From positions 5,386,501-5,450,500 of the forward strand of contig CM067534.1 of assembly GCA_034509925.1 (NCBI GenBank): DNA of 64,000 bases. The letters run 5' to 3'. Positions 12,431-23,063 of this stretch are shown piece by piece. The stretch comes from Hirudinaria manillensis (lineage: Eukaryota; Annelida; Clitellata; Hirudinida; Hirudinidae). The notes beneath the pieces were generated by a model. That model had not been told where the DNA came from. It did not search any database and saw nothing but the letters and a program-made list of their open reading frames with translations. The translations under genes and the position numbers were made by a program. Position 1 is the first letter of the stretch; each line of letters begins with the position of its first letter.

Positions 12431-14874
12431 ATGGTCGTAGTGATAGGTTTTGAGGGTAGTGCAAATAAGATCGGAGTTGGTATTATTAAAGATGGTATTG
12501 TCCTAGCTAACCCTCGTCGAACATATATTACGCCTCCAGGACAAGGTTTTAACATTTTCTGTTTTTGTAAGCATAATAATGTAGTTGTAAAATTTAGATT
12601 TGAAGATAATGACTGTAAATTTGCTTAAATTGTGATGCATTAAGGTTTTTTACCAAGGGACACTGCAAAGCATCACAGGGAATGTGTTTTAGAAGTACTA
12701 AGACAGGCCTTAATAGATGCCAATTTACAACCAAAGGATATAGATGCCATAGCTTTTACTAAAGGTTGATTGTGATTTGTGCGACTATTGTTAATTTCGA
12801 TCATATTTTACAAGTGGTTTGGACACTAATATGATATTTAAAATTTGAGTAATTATTTCAAAATTTTATGTCCCCACCAATGAACATGTTATGAACTAAT
12901 AAACACTGACATTTTATGTTATTTTGTGTTTAACTTATAGGCCCAGGGATGGCTGCCCCCTTGGTTTCAGTTGCTGTTGTGGCAAGAACAGTTTCACAAT
13001 TATGGCAGAAGCCCATTATTGCAGTGAACCACTGTATTGGCCGTTAGTATATGATTCAGCTTAGCCATTGTTAATTTGCCCAATGATGTAACTTGTAATG
13101 TAAACATGTTTTTCAGATATTGAAATGGGGCGTCTCATAACTGGTGCCAAGAATCCAATAGTTTTGTATGTTAGTGGAGGAAACACTCAGGTATAAATTT
13201 GACATGCCATTTAACTTATGCTCAGGAAATACATTTGACATCATATTTGTCATGAGCATTCTTTTACTGCCCAGGTAATCGCTTATTCTGAAAAGAAATA
13301 CAGAATTTTTGGTGAAACTATTGACATTGCAATTGGAAATTGTTTGGACAGATTTGCCAGAACCATCAAGGTTGTGATGAAACTCAGTAGCCAAAAAGAT
13401 TTTATACTTTATATCTGATGCCTTTTTAACTTTTTAAGTTATCAAATGATCCTTCACCTGGATATAATGTGGAACAGGAAGCCAAGAAGTATGTTAAGGT
13501 CAATATTTATATTTTTTAAATTTTAAAATCAATCATTTGATGACAACTTTAGGGGAAAGAAGTTTCTCAATTTACCTTATGTTGTAAAAGGGATGGATGT
13601 TTCATTCTCTGGAATTTTATCATTCATAGAGGTATGATTAGAAGTATGTTTGCTTGTAGTCCAAACATTTGCATCATGAAATTAATCCTTGCTTTTATAG
13701 AAAAAAGCTCCAGAATTGTTAGAGGCTGGTGAATATACCATCTCTGATCTTTGTTTTTCATTGCAAGAAACCATATTTGCAATGCTTGTTGAGATTACAG
13801 GTTAATAACTTGCATTGAATTTGTTTTTCCTTCTAACAATTTATTAATTACATAATGCATCCTATTTTCATATTAATCTGGTTTGCCAAAACATATGAAC
13901 ATGAACTATTAGAAGTCATTGTACTGGTATATGTTAGTCAGATATGTATGATTGCATGCTGAGCTATGGATGGTAGCTATAATCAATTAAAATATGAATA
14001 AGTTTGATGTAGTATAAAATGAATTTCTCTACTACTACAATTAGTTAACAAAGGATGCCTTTAAATAGGTTTGCCTCCTTAGCGGGAATAATTCCTTCGG
14101 GCATCCTTGGTTTCACCGTTATATTTTTTCTTTTTCAATTTGTGTGGTTTTGTTAATTTTGGTATCTCAAAAAAGATGAATAAATAAATAAATGATGCAA
14201 ATGAACTTTTATAGAAAGGGCTCTGGCACACCAAGGAACAGATGAAGTCCTAATTGTGGGTGGAGTTGGTTGTAAGTATCCTGGTTGTTGATCTTTCTTT
14301 TCATATTAAATTCTATTTACTATTTAATTATATTTACTGATGAGCAGATTTATAAAGTTGTAGACTTTATTTGCCTTATAGTTTAATAAGGCATCTTTCT
14401 ATAGCATTGAATAAAACTTTGCCTTCAAGGTAACTTAAGACTTCAGGAAATGATGAGGATAATGACAGAGGAAAGAGGAGCGAAACTGTTTGCAACTGAC
14501 GAAAGATTCTGTATTGATAACGGAGCCATGATTGCTCAGGCTGGATATGTTATGCACTTGGCAGGGGAATCAACAAAGTGGGAAGATACCTTCTGCACAC
14601 AAAGGTTTGGCCTAGCTTTCAAATTCAAAGATGACAAATTTTGTGAGCAATGAGTTTATTGTATTAATAATCAACGGTAGATCTTGGACTCCATAAGATT
14701 TTATTTATTTTTGTGTAGATTTAATCTATGAATTTAATATTTACATATATTTCCTCTGATGATGGCCCCTTTATTTTTCCAATCCCCAAGTTTATGCATA
14801 TGTGCATCTCATGGTTTGTTTTAAAACATTTCAGGTACAGAACTGATGAAGTTTTTGTTAGTTGGAGGGACTGA
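12431..14874 (+). CDS. OSGEP: tRNA N6-adenosine threonylcarbamoyltransferase (KEOPS Kae1/OSGEP)
   Basis: Catalytic subunit of KEOPS: transfers the threonylcarbamoyl group from TC-AMP to A37 of ANN-decoding tRNAs (t6A). Eleven exons: 12431-12545, 12645-12764, 12941-13042, 13117-13190, 13275-13370, 13439-13488, 13553-13631, 13701-13800, 14215-14271, 14430-14604, 14835-14874. They sum to 1008 nt and 335 aa, the same length as I recall for the human protein. The ASKHA-fold N-terminus reads [14 protein letters not shown]. The metal-binding histidines are in NHCIGH (end of exon 3 into exon 4). [42 protein letters not shown] and [19 protein letters not shown] are all intact. It ends VSWRD-stop, the usual Kae1 C-terminus. 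Start chosen: the only ATG giving the canonical N-terminus. Confidence 0.97.
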
Positions 14875-14918
14875 GATTTTTTTCTTTATACATATAAATT
14901 TAGAAACACGTTCATTAT

Positions 14919-14924
14919 AATAAA
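14919..14924 (+). terminator. Polyadenylation signal AATAAA of OSGEP
   Basis: AATAAA 45 nt after the OSGEP stop. It lies just before the broken coding remnant that follows. Confidence 0.5.
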
Positions 14925-14945
14925 TCTCCACAAGTTCTCAGCTGT

Positions 14946-15388
14946 GTTTCAGAATAAATTGACGAGTCAATTATTACTGTGTTAATTAATTGGTATGCAG
15001 TTCACGGATTGTATCCCTGGATCGAAATATTTTTGTTTCAAAACAATCTGCCTTATCCGTTTGGTCAATACTTCGTAACTGAGGTGATCATAGAGAAATC
15101 TCGTGATTTAACGGTAATTTGTCACCTTATGGGGAGGGCTTATAGAGAGAAATGTAAGCGTTGTTCGGGCTCAGGTGGCCGCTGCTTATGATATTAGTTT
15201 TCGTTCTAACTTATTTAAACACCTAATATTAACGCTAGCAAGGTGCTTCTACGGTAGGTAATCTTTATAAAGCTTTAGGAGCCTCGCCGGAAAATGTTTT
15301 AGTTGGGGCTGATCAGGAAACCAGAAATTTACAGAATTTACTTACAAAGTGTAAATCGAATTTATTTCATCTTCCATTTAAAAAATAA
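14946..15388 (+). pseudogene. Frameshifted coding remnant, protein not recognised
   Basis: Three adjacent stretches translate into protein-like sequence, but in three successive frames. (a) 14956-15113, beginning after an in-frame TAA, contains HGLYPWIEIFLFQNN and FGQYFVTEVIIEKS. (b) About 15127-15240 contains LIERNVSVVRAQVAAAYD and FKHLILTLA. (c) 15242-15388 contains STVGNLYKALGASPENVLVG and ends LPFKK-stop, with AATAAA overlapping the stop. The gaps between segments are only about 15 nt, too short for introns of the sizes seen here. The simplest reading is a decayed gene with two frameshifts; sequencing error is the alternative. No start codon or upstream exon was found. Family not identified. 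It lies between OSGEP and the DNAAF1 promoter. Confidence 0.4.
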
Positions 15389-15446
15389 AACTTAGTTTTT
15401 AACAATTTTCTTTTATAAAAAAGTCTAACAAACGGACTAGGCTAGC

Positions 15447-15459
15447 GTTGCCTGGGAGC
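15447..15459 (+). promoter_or_regulatory. X-box-like RFX site 1 upstream of DNAAF1
   Basis: GTTGCC-T-GGGAGC fits the degenerate X-box consensus RYYNYY-N(1-3)-RRNRRY. It lies 79 bp before the DNAAF1 ATG. Weaker than site 2 because the right half is GGGAGC rather than GGNAAC. Confidence 0.5.
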
Positions 15460-15465
15460 GGATTG

Positions 15466-15479
15466 GTTGCCTTAGCAAC
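15466..15479 (+). promoter_or_regulatory. X-box RFX site 2 upstream of DNAAF1
   Basis: GTTGCC-TT-AGCAAC is a full match to the RFX X-box consensus RYYNYY-N(1-3)-RRNRRY and is nearly an inverted repeat. It lies 59 bp before the DNAAF1 start codon, the usual position for ciliary gene X-boxes. Confidence 0.75.
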
Positions 15480-15537
15480 GCTTTGAATTTTGATTTGAAG
15501 TGCTGCGTTCACTTTTTTAAGGTTCTGGTGGTTAAAG

Positions 15538-17853
15538 ATGTCTTTCGAAAGTGAAGCTTTTCCACAGATTGCAAGAAAAGTTTTGATTGAGGAAATAGTG
15601 CCAGGTGCTGATGAAGAGATTTTGACCCCTAAAAATTCGGTGAGCGAACCAAATGCTGACGATATTTTTAAGGATGATTTGTTTCTCGACGTTAAAGAGG
15701 GCGTCATTGAGAAGCATGACTTAGAACAAAATAAAGTTGATAACAGTTCTAAAAAAGTTCTTATCGAAGAAATAGATATTGATGAAAATAGTAACAGATT
15801 ATTAAACGCAAAAGACGAGGAAATTAAAGTATCCAGACAGCAAGTACACGAGCCACTTTTTCAAGAGCCTGCAACAGCTTGGGATTTGGAACACACTAAC
15901 GATGGGGAAATTCCAAAAGATCCTCCAAAACTTAGACCTCAAATGCATCAAAAAAAAGTTTGGACTGAAGAAGAACTTAACAAGTATCCCAGAATGACTA
16001 AAGAAGTTATAAAAAAACATTGCAAAGAGCATAAATTATATCAAACACCTTATTTGAATGATGTTCTTTATCTCCATTTTAAGGGTTACTCTATTATTGA
16101 AAACCTGGAAGAATACACTGGCCTCAAATGCATTTTTCTTGAAAACAATGGACTCTTTGAAATTTCTGGACTTGATAATCAAACAGAATTGAGATGCCTT
16201 TATATTCAAAATAATCTTATCAACAGAATTGAAAATCTTGAAAATTGCAAAAAAATTGTTACTATAAATTTATCACATAACAGGATAACAACAATTGAAA
16301 ATCTCTCTTGTCTTCCAGAATTAAACAGTTTGTCAATCACAAACAACTACCTAGAAGTTGCTGAAGACATTGAACATTTGATCCAATGTCCTAATTTGGC
16401 TGTATTAGATCTTTCCCATAATAGAATTGATGATATTAAAGTATTAGATGTTTTTAAACAGATGCCCACTTTATCTGTATTGACTCTCACTGGTAACCCT
16501 GTCATCAGAAAGATTGACAATTACAGAAGGAAGATGATTAGCAACCTCCCCAACCTTAAACATCTTGATGACAGACCAGTGTTCCCTCAGGAAAGAGCCT
16601 GTGTTGAAGCATGGGCAATAGGTGGAAGAGAAGCCGAGAAAGTAGAGAGGGAGAGGTGGCAGCAGATGGAAAGAGACAAAATAAGGAGGAGTGTTGATGC
16701 TGTACTTGCAATGAGAAATGCTGCCAGAGCCAAGAAGGAAAACAGAGAGAATGAAGAAATAGAAAGAAACCAAGCCATTTCTTTAGTCGAGATGGCTAAT
16801 ACACTTTTTCCTTCTGAGAATGAAATTCAGGAAGCCAGTAGGAATAACGACATTGCTACCAATAATGATACTAATGCAAATTATTTGGAACCTGAATACG
16901 AATCGTCAAGTAAACATTGTGGAACTAAAACAATTGATCCCCAATCTTCACAAGAAATTTCTTATCCAGAGGAACCAACATTTTCTACTAACCAAGAACA
17001 TGATAAAAATCTCCTTGAAGCTGTGGAAGCAACTGCAATTGATGAAGCAGGCACAGAAAAACATGAGGAAGAAACTACAGATCCAGAAGCTTGTGATAGA
17101 GTGAATGTTGTCATTGACAAGGAACTTGAAAATGTAATTTTTTCTGAGAGCAGGAAGCTTTTTGAAGCCTCAACAAGAGAAGCCAAGCTTGTCTTGGAAG
17201 CTTATGCTGATGACATTGATTATGGCAGCTGCAACACCAAGTATATTATCCAAGAAAATGATTCAGAAGTGACTGATGAAGATGGAGACAGTGAAGATTG
17301 TAGCCCATTTGTCTACCAGAATCTAATAAATGAAGATGATGATTGGAAAGAATTGGGTGATGCTGGAACCAACAAAGTTATACCAACAACTTTGTATGAA
17401 GACCTTGAAATTAATTTCTACGAGAACAGTTTTGGCACGAATTTTGTAACGAACAAAGTCCACGAAAATATGTCGTATAATGAGGATCAAATCAACAGCG
17501 AGCCCGAGGAACTGTGGATGTCTTATTCAGTTAACAGCCCTCCAATGGATTCAAATGATGACTTCAATAATCTCAACTTCTTTAATCTTCAAAGATGCAG
17601 TTCTGCTCCCCTGTTGATCAGTTTCAAAGATGAAGGACAAGTATCTGAACACGTCGATTCGAATCTTAGTAATAATGCATTCGAACCTCATCCAATGCAA
17701 GCTTGTGGAAATTCATTGGATGTGGATCAGATCCATAAAGAGGCCTTTGTTGAAGAAATAGCTTGTGAAGATGACTTAATGATTGGCGAAGATTACAACA
17801 AGTTCTACTCGTCCATTGAAGATGTTAGAAGCATTCAGGATGATGATTTGTAA
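15538..17853 (+). CDS. DNAAF1: Dynein axonemal assembly factor 1 (LRRC50), single exon
   Basis: Cytoplasmic factor needed to pre-assemble outer and inner dynein arms for motile cilia. 771 codons without an intron. The N-terminal 140 residues are acidic. Next comes the family lead-in ([19 protein letters not shown]), then about six SDS22-type leucine-rich repeats from residue 172 ([12 protein letters not shown]) to about 340, with LSHNRI units and the capping motif [20 protein letters not shown]. The family's AW-x-x-GG-x-EAE and basic helix follow (about 350-400). The remaining 370 residues are a disordered acidic tail, as in other DNAAF1 proteins. The start is the first ATG downstream of the X-boxes. 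Its neighbours average one intron per 100-150 coding bases, so the lack of introns is striking. Confidence 0.95.
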   Translation: MSFESEAFPQIARKVLIEEIVPGADEEILTPKNSVSEPNADDIFKDDLFLDVKEGVIEKHDLEQNKVDNSSKKVLIEEIDIDENSNRLLNAKDEEIKVSRQQVHEPLFQEPATAWDLEHTNDGEIPKDPPKLRPQMHQKKVWTEEELNKYPRMTKEVIKKHCKEHKLYQTPYLNDVLYLHFKGYSIIENLEEYTGLKCIFLENNGLFEISGLDNQTELRCLYIQNNLINRIENLENCKKIVTINLSHNRITTIENLSCLPELNSLSITNNYLEVAEDIEHLIQCPNLAVLDLSHNRIDDIKVLDVFKQMPTLSVLTLTGNPVIRKIDNYRRKMISNLPNLKHLDDRPVFPQERACVEAWAIGGREAEKVERERWQQMERDKIRRSVDAVLAMRNAARAKKENRENEEIERNQAISLVEMANTLFPSENEIQEASRNNDIATNNDTNANYLEPEYESSSKHCGTKTIDPQSSQEISYPEEPTFSTNQEHDKNLLEAVEATAIDEAGTEKHEEETTDPEACDRVNVVIDKELENVIFSESRKLFEASTREAKLVLEAYADDIDYGSCNTKYIIQENDSEVTDEDGDSEDCSPFVYQNLINEDDDWKELGDAGTNKVIPTTLYEDLEINFYENSFGTNFVTNKVHENMSYNEDQINSEPEELWMSYSVNSPPMDSNDDFNNLNFFNLQRCSSAPLLISFKDEGQVSEHVDSNLSNNAFEPHPMQACGNSLDVDQIHKEAFVEEIACEDDLMIGEDYNKFYSSIEDVRSIQDDDL

Positions 17854-18999
17854 AAGTTAATCTCCTTTCAGACTGCCACCAGTTCAACCAAGTGTCACAA
17901 CATTGTTTGGCCTGACATTTAATCAGTTTTTTTTACTGCTTATTCAAGTTGTTGGACTCTTTTAAATTATTCTTTTCTGATTGCTTGTTTCCAATTACAT
18001 TTTGAATCTTCATTTCTAGGATTTACTAATTAATTTAAAGAATTGAATTGGTTTTAAAGTAATAAATATCGCTAAGGAACTACTGCTGTACTCGTTTGTA
18101 CTCCAACAAAGGTATTCAAGCAAATATTAATTATGCGGACTTTTGAGTGGCTTTTGGTTTGCACGTGTAGGAGAAACTAATCCCCGCAAATCAAGTGAAA
18201 TTCCTGCTTATTGTTCTGCATAACTTTCAATTAATCAAAGGTTTAAAGTAAAGTCGTAAGTAGAAGACGGCACTAAGACCTAACATAAAATATATATATA
18301 TTTGAGCGTCTTTAGGTGTGGAGGAATAGAGGGGGGAAGCAAAAAGTAGATCAATCTTATCGAGTCTGAGGAGGGTGTTTCCAAGGAGTTGAACTCCATA
18401 CTTAACCCTCCGCAATCCCTTATTGTAGAGTTGGCTATAAAATTAAGGCCACCGTGACAATAAGAAATAAATCTTAAAAATGTAACATAAATCGAGGAAT
18501 GAACAAGTCCTAAAGAAAATCGAATGTCTTTAACAAATCTGCAACGTAATGTAATGTTTCGTGCTCGCTACTCCTTTTGTATAGCGCAATTCCCTGGTGG
18601 AATATAATGTTCTTTTTTTCTAGTAAGATGCCTTTAACACCGGTCAGCTCAATGGTAATCTCATTTGGTCTCTGAAGATTCCATTCCAAGCGTTACGAAT
18701 TGTCAGGTGGATAGAGGCAGTACACCTAATGATTGTTAAAATAAAGATTTCAGTTCAAGACGATTAATAATGGGTTATGGTTAGGGATGCGTTGTGAAAG
18801 CTCAAATCTAAAAGTGAATGCAATCGAATGCATTACGTCCAAACTAAACCAAGCACGTATCCAATTTCACCATCTCTTATTTAGACGATTAACCCTAATA
18901 TTGCTAATATGCATTATAAAATATGAAGCGGATGCTTGTCATTGGATCTGAACATGATTATTATTAGGTTACGGTTATCTGGTAAATCTGGAAGATCCA
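17854..18999. other. DNAAF1 3' flank and Slo 3' flank
   Basis: AATAAA at 18061-18066 is a good poly(A) signal for DNAAF1. On the minus strand, 18510-18611 is an open stretch that could be an alternative last exon of the Slo gene: the preceding GACTTG|GTGGGT donor at about 19006 has the right phase, but the acceptor is weak. Nothing else seen. Confidence 0.45.
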
Positions 19000-21900
19000 T
19001 CAACCCACCAAGTCAGTTCTATCCAGTTTGAAATCGGCAGGAGGGTTAGTCAGGACAAATCTATCGTCGCTGGTGTTCTGTTTGTCGTAAATGCTGATGA
19101 AGCGATAGATTCCCAAGCACAAGATGCGATGCTTCTGCAAAACGTTGACTAGCAAGTGCTCGAAGGTGTCGTCCTGAAATTGTCAATTGTCGTACTTTCA
19201 AGGCTTAATAATGACCTTAAACAACCTCCCTATGTTTCCAGACCATGTAAGGTTCCAGAACGCCCCTGTTGAGAGGAAGTAAATCGACCATGCATCTGCT
19301 TCGTATCCTTCTGAGCTTCTCGGAAGCCATGCAACATTCACCATCAAGGACTCCTTCCGCTATTAGCTGCTCGTATTCTTCGGAATCGGTCCAGTTGACG
19401 AACATGCGTATTAGTTTGTAGGTCGCAGGTGAAAAGAAAATCTAGGTAATCATTAATCGATTAACTGAACAAATGCGTGACTGGCGTGATTTTTAAAAAC
19501 AGTGATCTAACGACATATGTGAATTTTTTTTTTGTCAACAAGTTCAACTTGCCGTCGGTGTGAGCGCATCTATGACCCTCGGGGCAAATGTTTTTCCACA
19601 GGCAAATTGTTGATTCAAGTGAAAAGGTACATAGGCATCAGATACATTTTCACTCAGCAAATGAACGTTCTCATCTTTGGCTGTAAGACCAACGGATTTC
19701 ATGGACTTAAAATAATATGCCAGACGATTAATTACAATTAATTTGAAAAGAATTTTCACTTAGTTCTGTCAAGAGCGGAATGGTTGAGTTCGATCCCGAA
19801 TGAGTGACAACTGAAAAAGTTTATATTATAATTTTTAAAAATTATATATGTGCTGCAGCCATATTATAATATTATATTTTTTTTAAACATCCACATAATC
19901 GCCTTTCACTCGCTTATCAAATTACAAGGAACCCAACCTGATATTGCGGAGCATTGTCTCTGATAAGACTCATTGTAAAGAACTTTCAAGACTTCGCTGT
20001 TTGGTCCGTGATTGGCCGCAGGTGATACCATGTTGTTGATGTTCAGGGTGGCCAGGATAGCTCTGCTATCATTCGAGATTGGAACTTTGGAATCGGTGTT
20101 CTGAAGAGAGTAATTGGAAGACAGAATAACACACATGTGGCAAGCCTCGACGTGGATCGACCTCAGGAAACCTCTATTCATTGGAGATCCCTTCAAGACA
20201 ATATTTTATTAATGATATACATTAGTATATTATTATTATTATTATTATAAAATAAATACTTAAAGGGCATAGAATTTAATTCTTAAAAACATATTCTGCA
20301 ATTAAGCAAAGGATTTCGATAAAAATAAAGTTTGGGCAGAAATGAAATGCATGATGATAATATAAATATTATTTCTTATCATCATTAATCTCTGCAACAC
20401 ATCTGCTCGACCAATGATAATATTTATTTTTATAATACTATACATACTATATTTCGATTAACAGATTTCATGCTGAACTAACTACAAATAAATAATTAAA
20501 AATTCATTTTATTATTACTATTTTTGGTCCGTGCTAACCACTTTCGCGAAAACCTTGGGAAAATATGCAATGCTTGGCCATTCGCTTCGAAGTTTTGCTT
20601 CATCTTCGGCAATAATTACTATGGTTTTGAGACGCGAGTAACTGAAGCAACTGGCTCTCAAAGGAAGAATGAAACTGCGAAGAGAACCCTGATTTCAGAA
20701 CATCAAAGCAGTTGGTTAAAAAATTTTTCCATTCAAATTCACCAGAATCAATTTTACAATGCTTGGCTTACTTGCGATGAATCCGACATGCACAAGATGA
20801 CGTGATTTGAAAGAATGGCGTTGTCATCCTACGATAGGAAATTCATTAAAGCTTCAAAAGATGGAAGTTGGCAAACCACGTTGACACGTACCAAGAGAGA
20901 GTCTTCGAAGTTTTTGTGGGGGCACCAGTAGAAGTATCCCGTGATGTCAAATCTTTCAAAATCATTTTCTTTGTCTGAGTGCAGCCCAAATAAAACCGGC
21001 ATTGTTTCTCCTTCTTCCTCTTGTTCGTCGTCTCCTAGAATTTCTTCATCCGATTGGAATATTCTTTTATTTATAAATAAATGCAATGTTTCCAGAATTA
21101 ATGCGAAAACAGAACCCTTTTTAAATTTTGATTCACTCACCCAGATCTAATCATTCTACCTCTGTTTTCCCCAAAGCCACCCATCTCGGCCGACAAAAGG
21201 GATTTGTCTTTACAAAATGAAAGTAAACACATGTTCCCCAATACTATAAGTCTTCAGTTATATAGAAGAAAGAACAGAAAAGTAGCTAACACATATAGAC
21301 GGATTCGCAGGTGCAAGGTTTGATGGATTCTGCCGGTATGTTGCAGTGGCACTTGAGGCAATAGTGCCGTACGCACTGGCAATCATCTTCCGATGGACAG
21401 ATGAAGAATCCGATGGTCTGACCGCAAACGTGGTATTCGGGCCCAGGGTTGAGAATGATGCTGGCTTGCACGTTGTTGTTCTTATCAGAGGCGCCAGATA
21501 CCGCCACGAGTAACAGACGCAAGCGTACATAACAGAATCTCAAAAAAATACAAAACCATTTTACAATCCCCTAAAATTATTCGCGCCACTCTCCAAATCT
21601 TACTCAACGACTTCTGACAAAGATCTGCCGTAGAAAAACGCAGAAAACTTCTCAGTGTAGGCTTCCATCTCGGCTCCTTTCATGTAATCTTCCTGCCATG
21701 GAAGGAGGTCGGACGACTGTAAAAAAATAAAATCACAAAAAAGTCCAAACCGATACTCATTTGCATGGAACTGCGTATTTCACGAGGAAAAACATCGCTT
21801 GTCTGAAAAAGGATAGGAAATGGATAGGCGTGACTAACATCATCGTGAGAGAGCATGAAAAGCAAATTGGTGAGGAATGTCGAGAAACCCGGAGCCAGGC

Positions 21901-23031
21901 ATCCTGCAGCCATGTATCCCATCTTAACCTCATCGAAGCAGATAATGTTATCGTTGTCTGACCAGAACGGCAAATTGGAGCAAATTATCTGCAATTATTC
22001 AGCTATGTGTAAAGGCTCCGGAACTTAGATCAAATGCTGACTCAAAGGGTTTCTAATACAGAAACGAAGCGACACGACAACCTTGTTTTCCACTTTAATC
22101 AGTTGCAATATCACCCTGACGCCGGGACGAAAGTTTTTCACGGCTATTGCTCTCATTATGTTGTCGGTGTCGTCAGAATCCGGATTCGAGGTAAGATGAT
22201 CGGACAGTATCAACACCGCTTCGGCATCTGCTATCTGGACATTAGCCATTTATTAGTTTCTCCTACCATCCCCATCAACACTCAACCCAGTGAATGTAAG
22301 ATTATTAAACGAAATCTTGAAGAACAAAGTCGACTTCGACGAAATCGAACCAGCAGAAGATGACGCTTACTCTTACTCTCTTGAGGTCAGAGACATTCAT
22401 CATGGAGCCCTTAACGAAAACCAGACGCGTGTACAACTGCTTGAAAACCGTTTCAATTTCAAGAGTTGGCTGTATGCTGAACAAACGACTCCAAATTAAA
22501 GTGTTACCTATTTATTCTTCGAATAAATCAAATTAAATCAAATGAATAAATGGCGCCATGATTTTGTCATAACGTAAAAAAGATCTTTTTCCGCAATTAT
22601 TCAAATATTAACCTGCTGAGAAAAATTCCTTTCAAGTTATTTTTTGTTCTGTCATCGTGGGTGAAGTCTCTAACGAAATTCTTGACAGTTCTCAATGATA
22701 TGTGACCCCCGACAATGATGTGCCTTTCAAGTACAAGCAACAACTCATAAATCGATTATGAATTTTTAATTCAAGGTTTTTTTCTGTCATTAAGCGCTGT
22801 AACTGTTCTGCCATTGATAGCAGTCATTTACCTGCTCGCTGTGATTTCCCACGACCAACTTTAAACAATTTACTTCAAGTCGATTCATAAATTCCAACAA
22901 AAATCTTATATGTTCTTCTGCCTCGATGGTTATAATTAAACTGTAGTGAATATTTGTCCCGAAATAATCTTAAAACAAATCTTCCTCAAGAGAAAATACA
23001 TCGACATTGAACCATTTGTTGTTTATTTAAA

Positions 23032-23063
<32 letters not shown>

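Noticed and set aside
15181..15191. CKRCSGSG reading just before this point, like a DnaJ CxxCxGxG zinc motif.
   Set aside because: Only one copy, followed at once by a stop, and it lies in a frame that conflicts with the better coding reading of the same bases.
19780..19800. GAGTTCGATCCCG resembling a tRNA B box.
   Set aside because: It lies inside Slo exon 19 and has no A box or cloverleaf around it.
22831..22930. Minus-strand open segment inside the Slo intron between exons 7 and 8, ending [10 protein letters not shown] before a GTAAAT donor; looked like an extra or poison exon.
   Set aside because: It would enter in phase 2 and leave in phase 0, breaking the frame into exon 8, and its acceptor has no pyrimidine tract.
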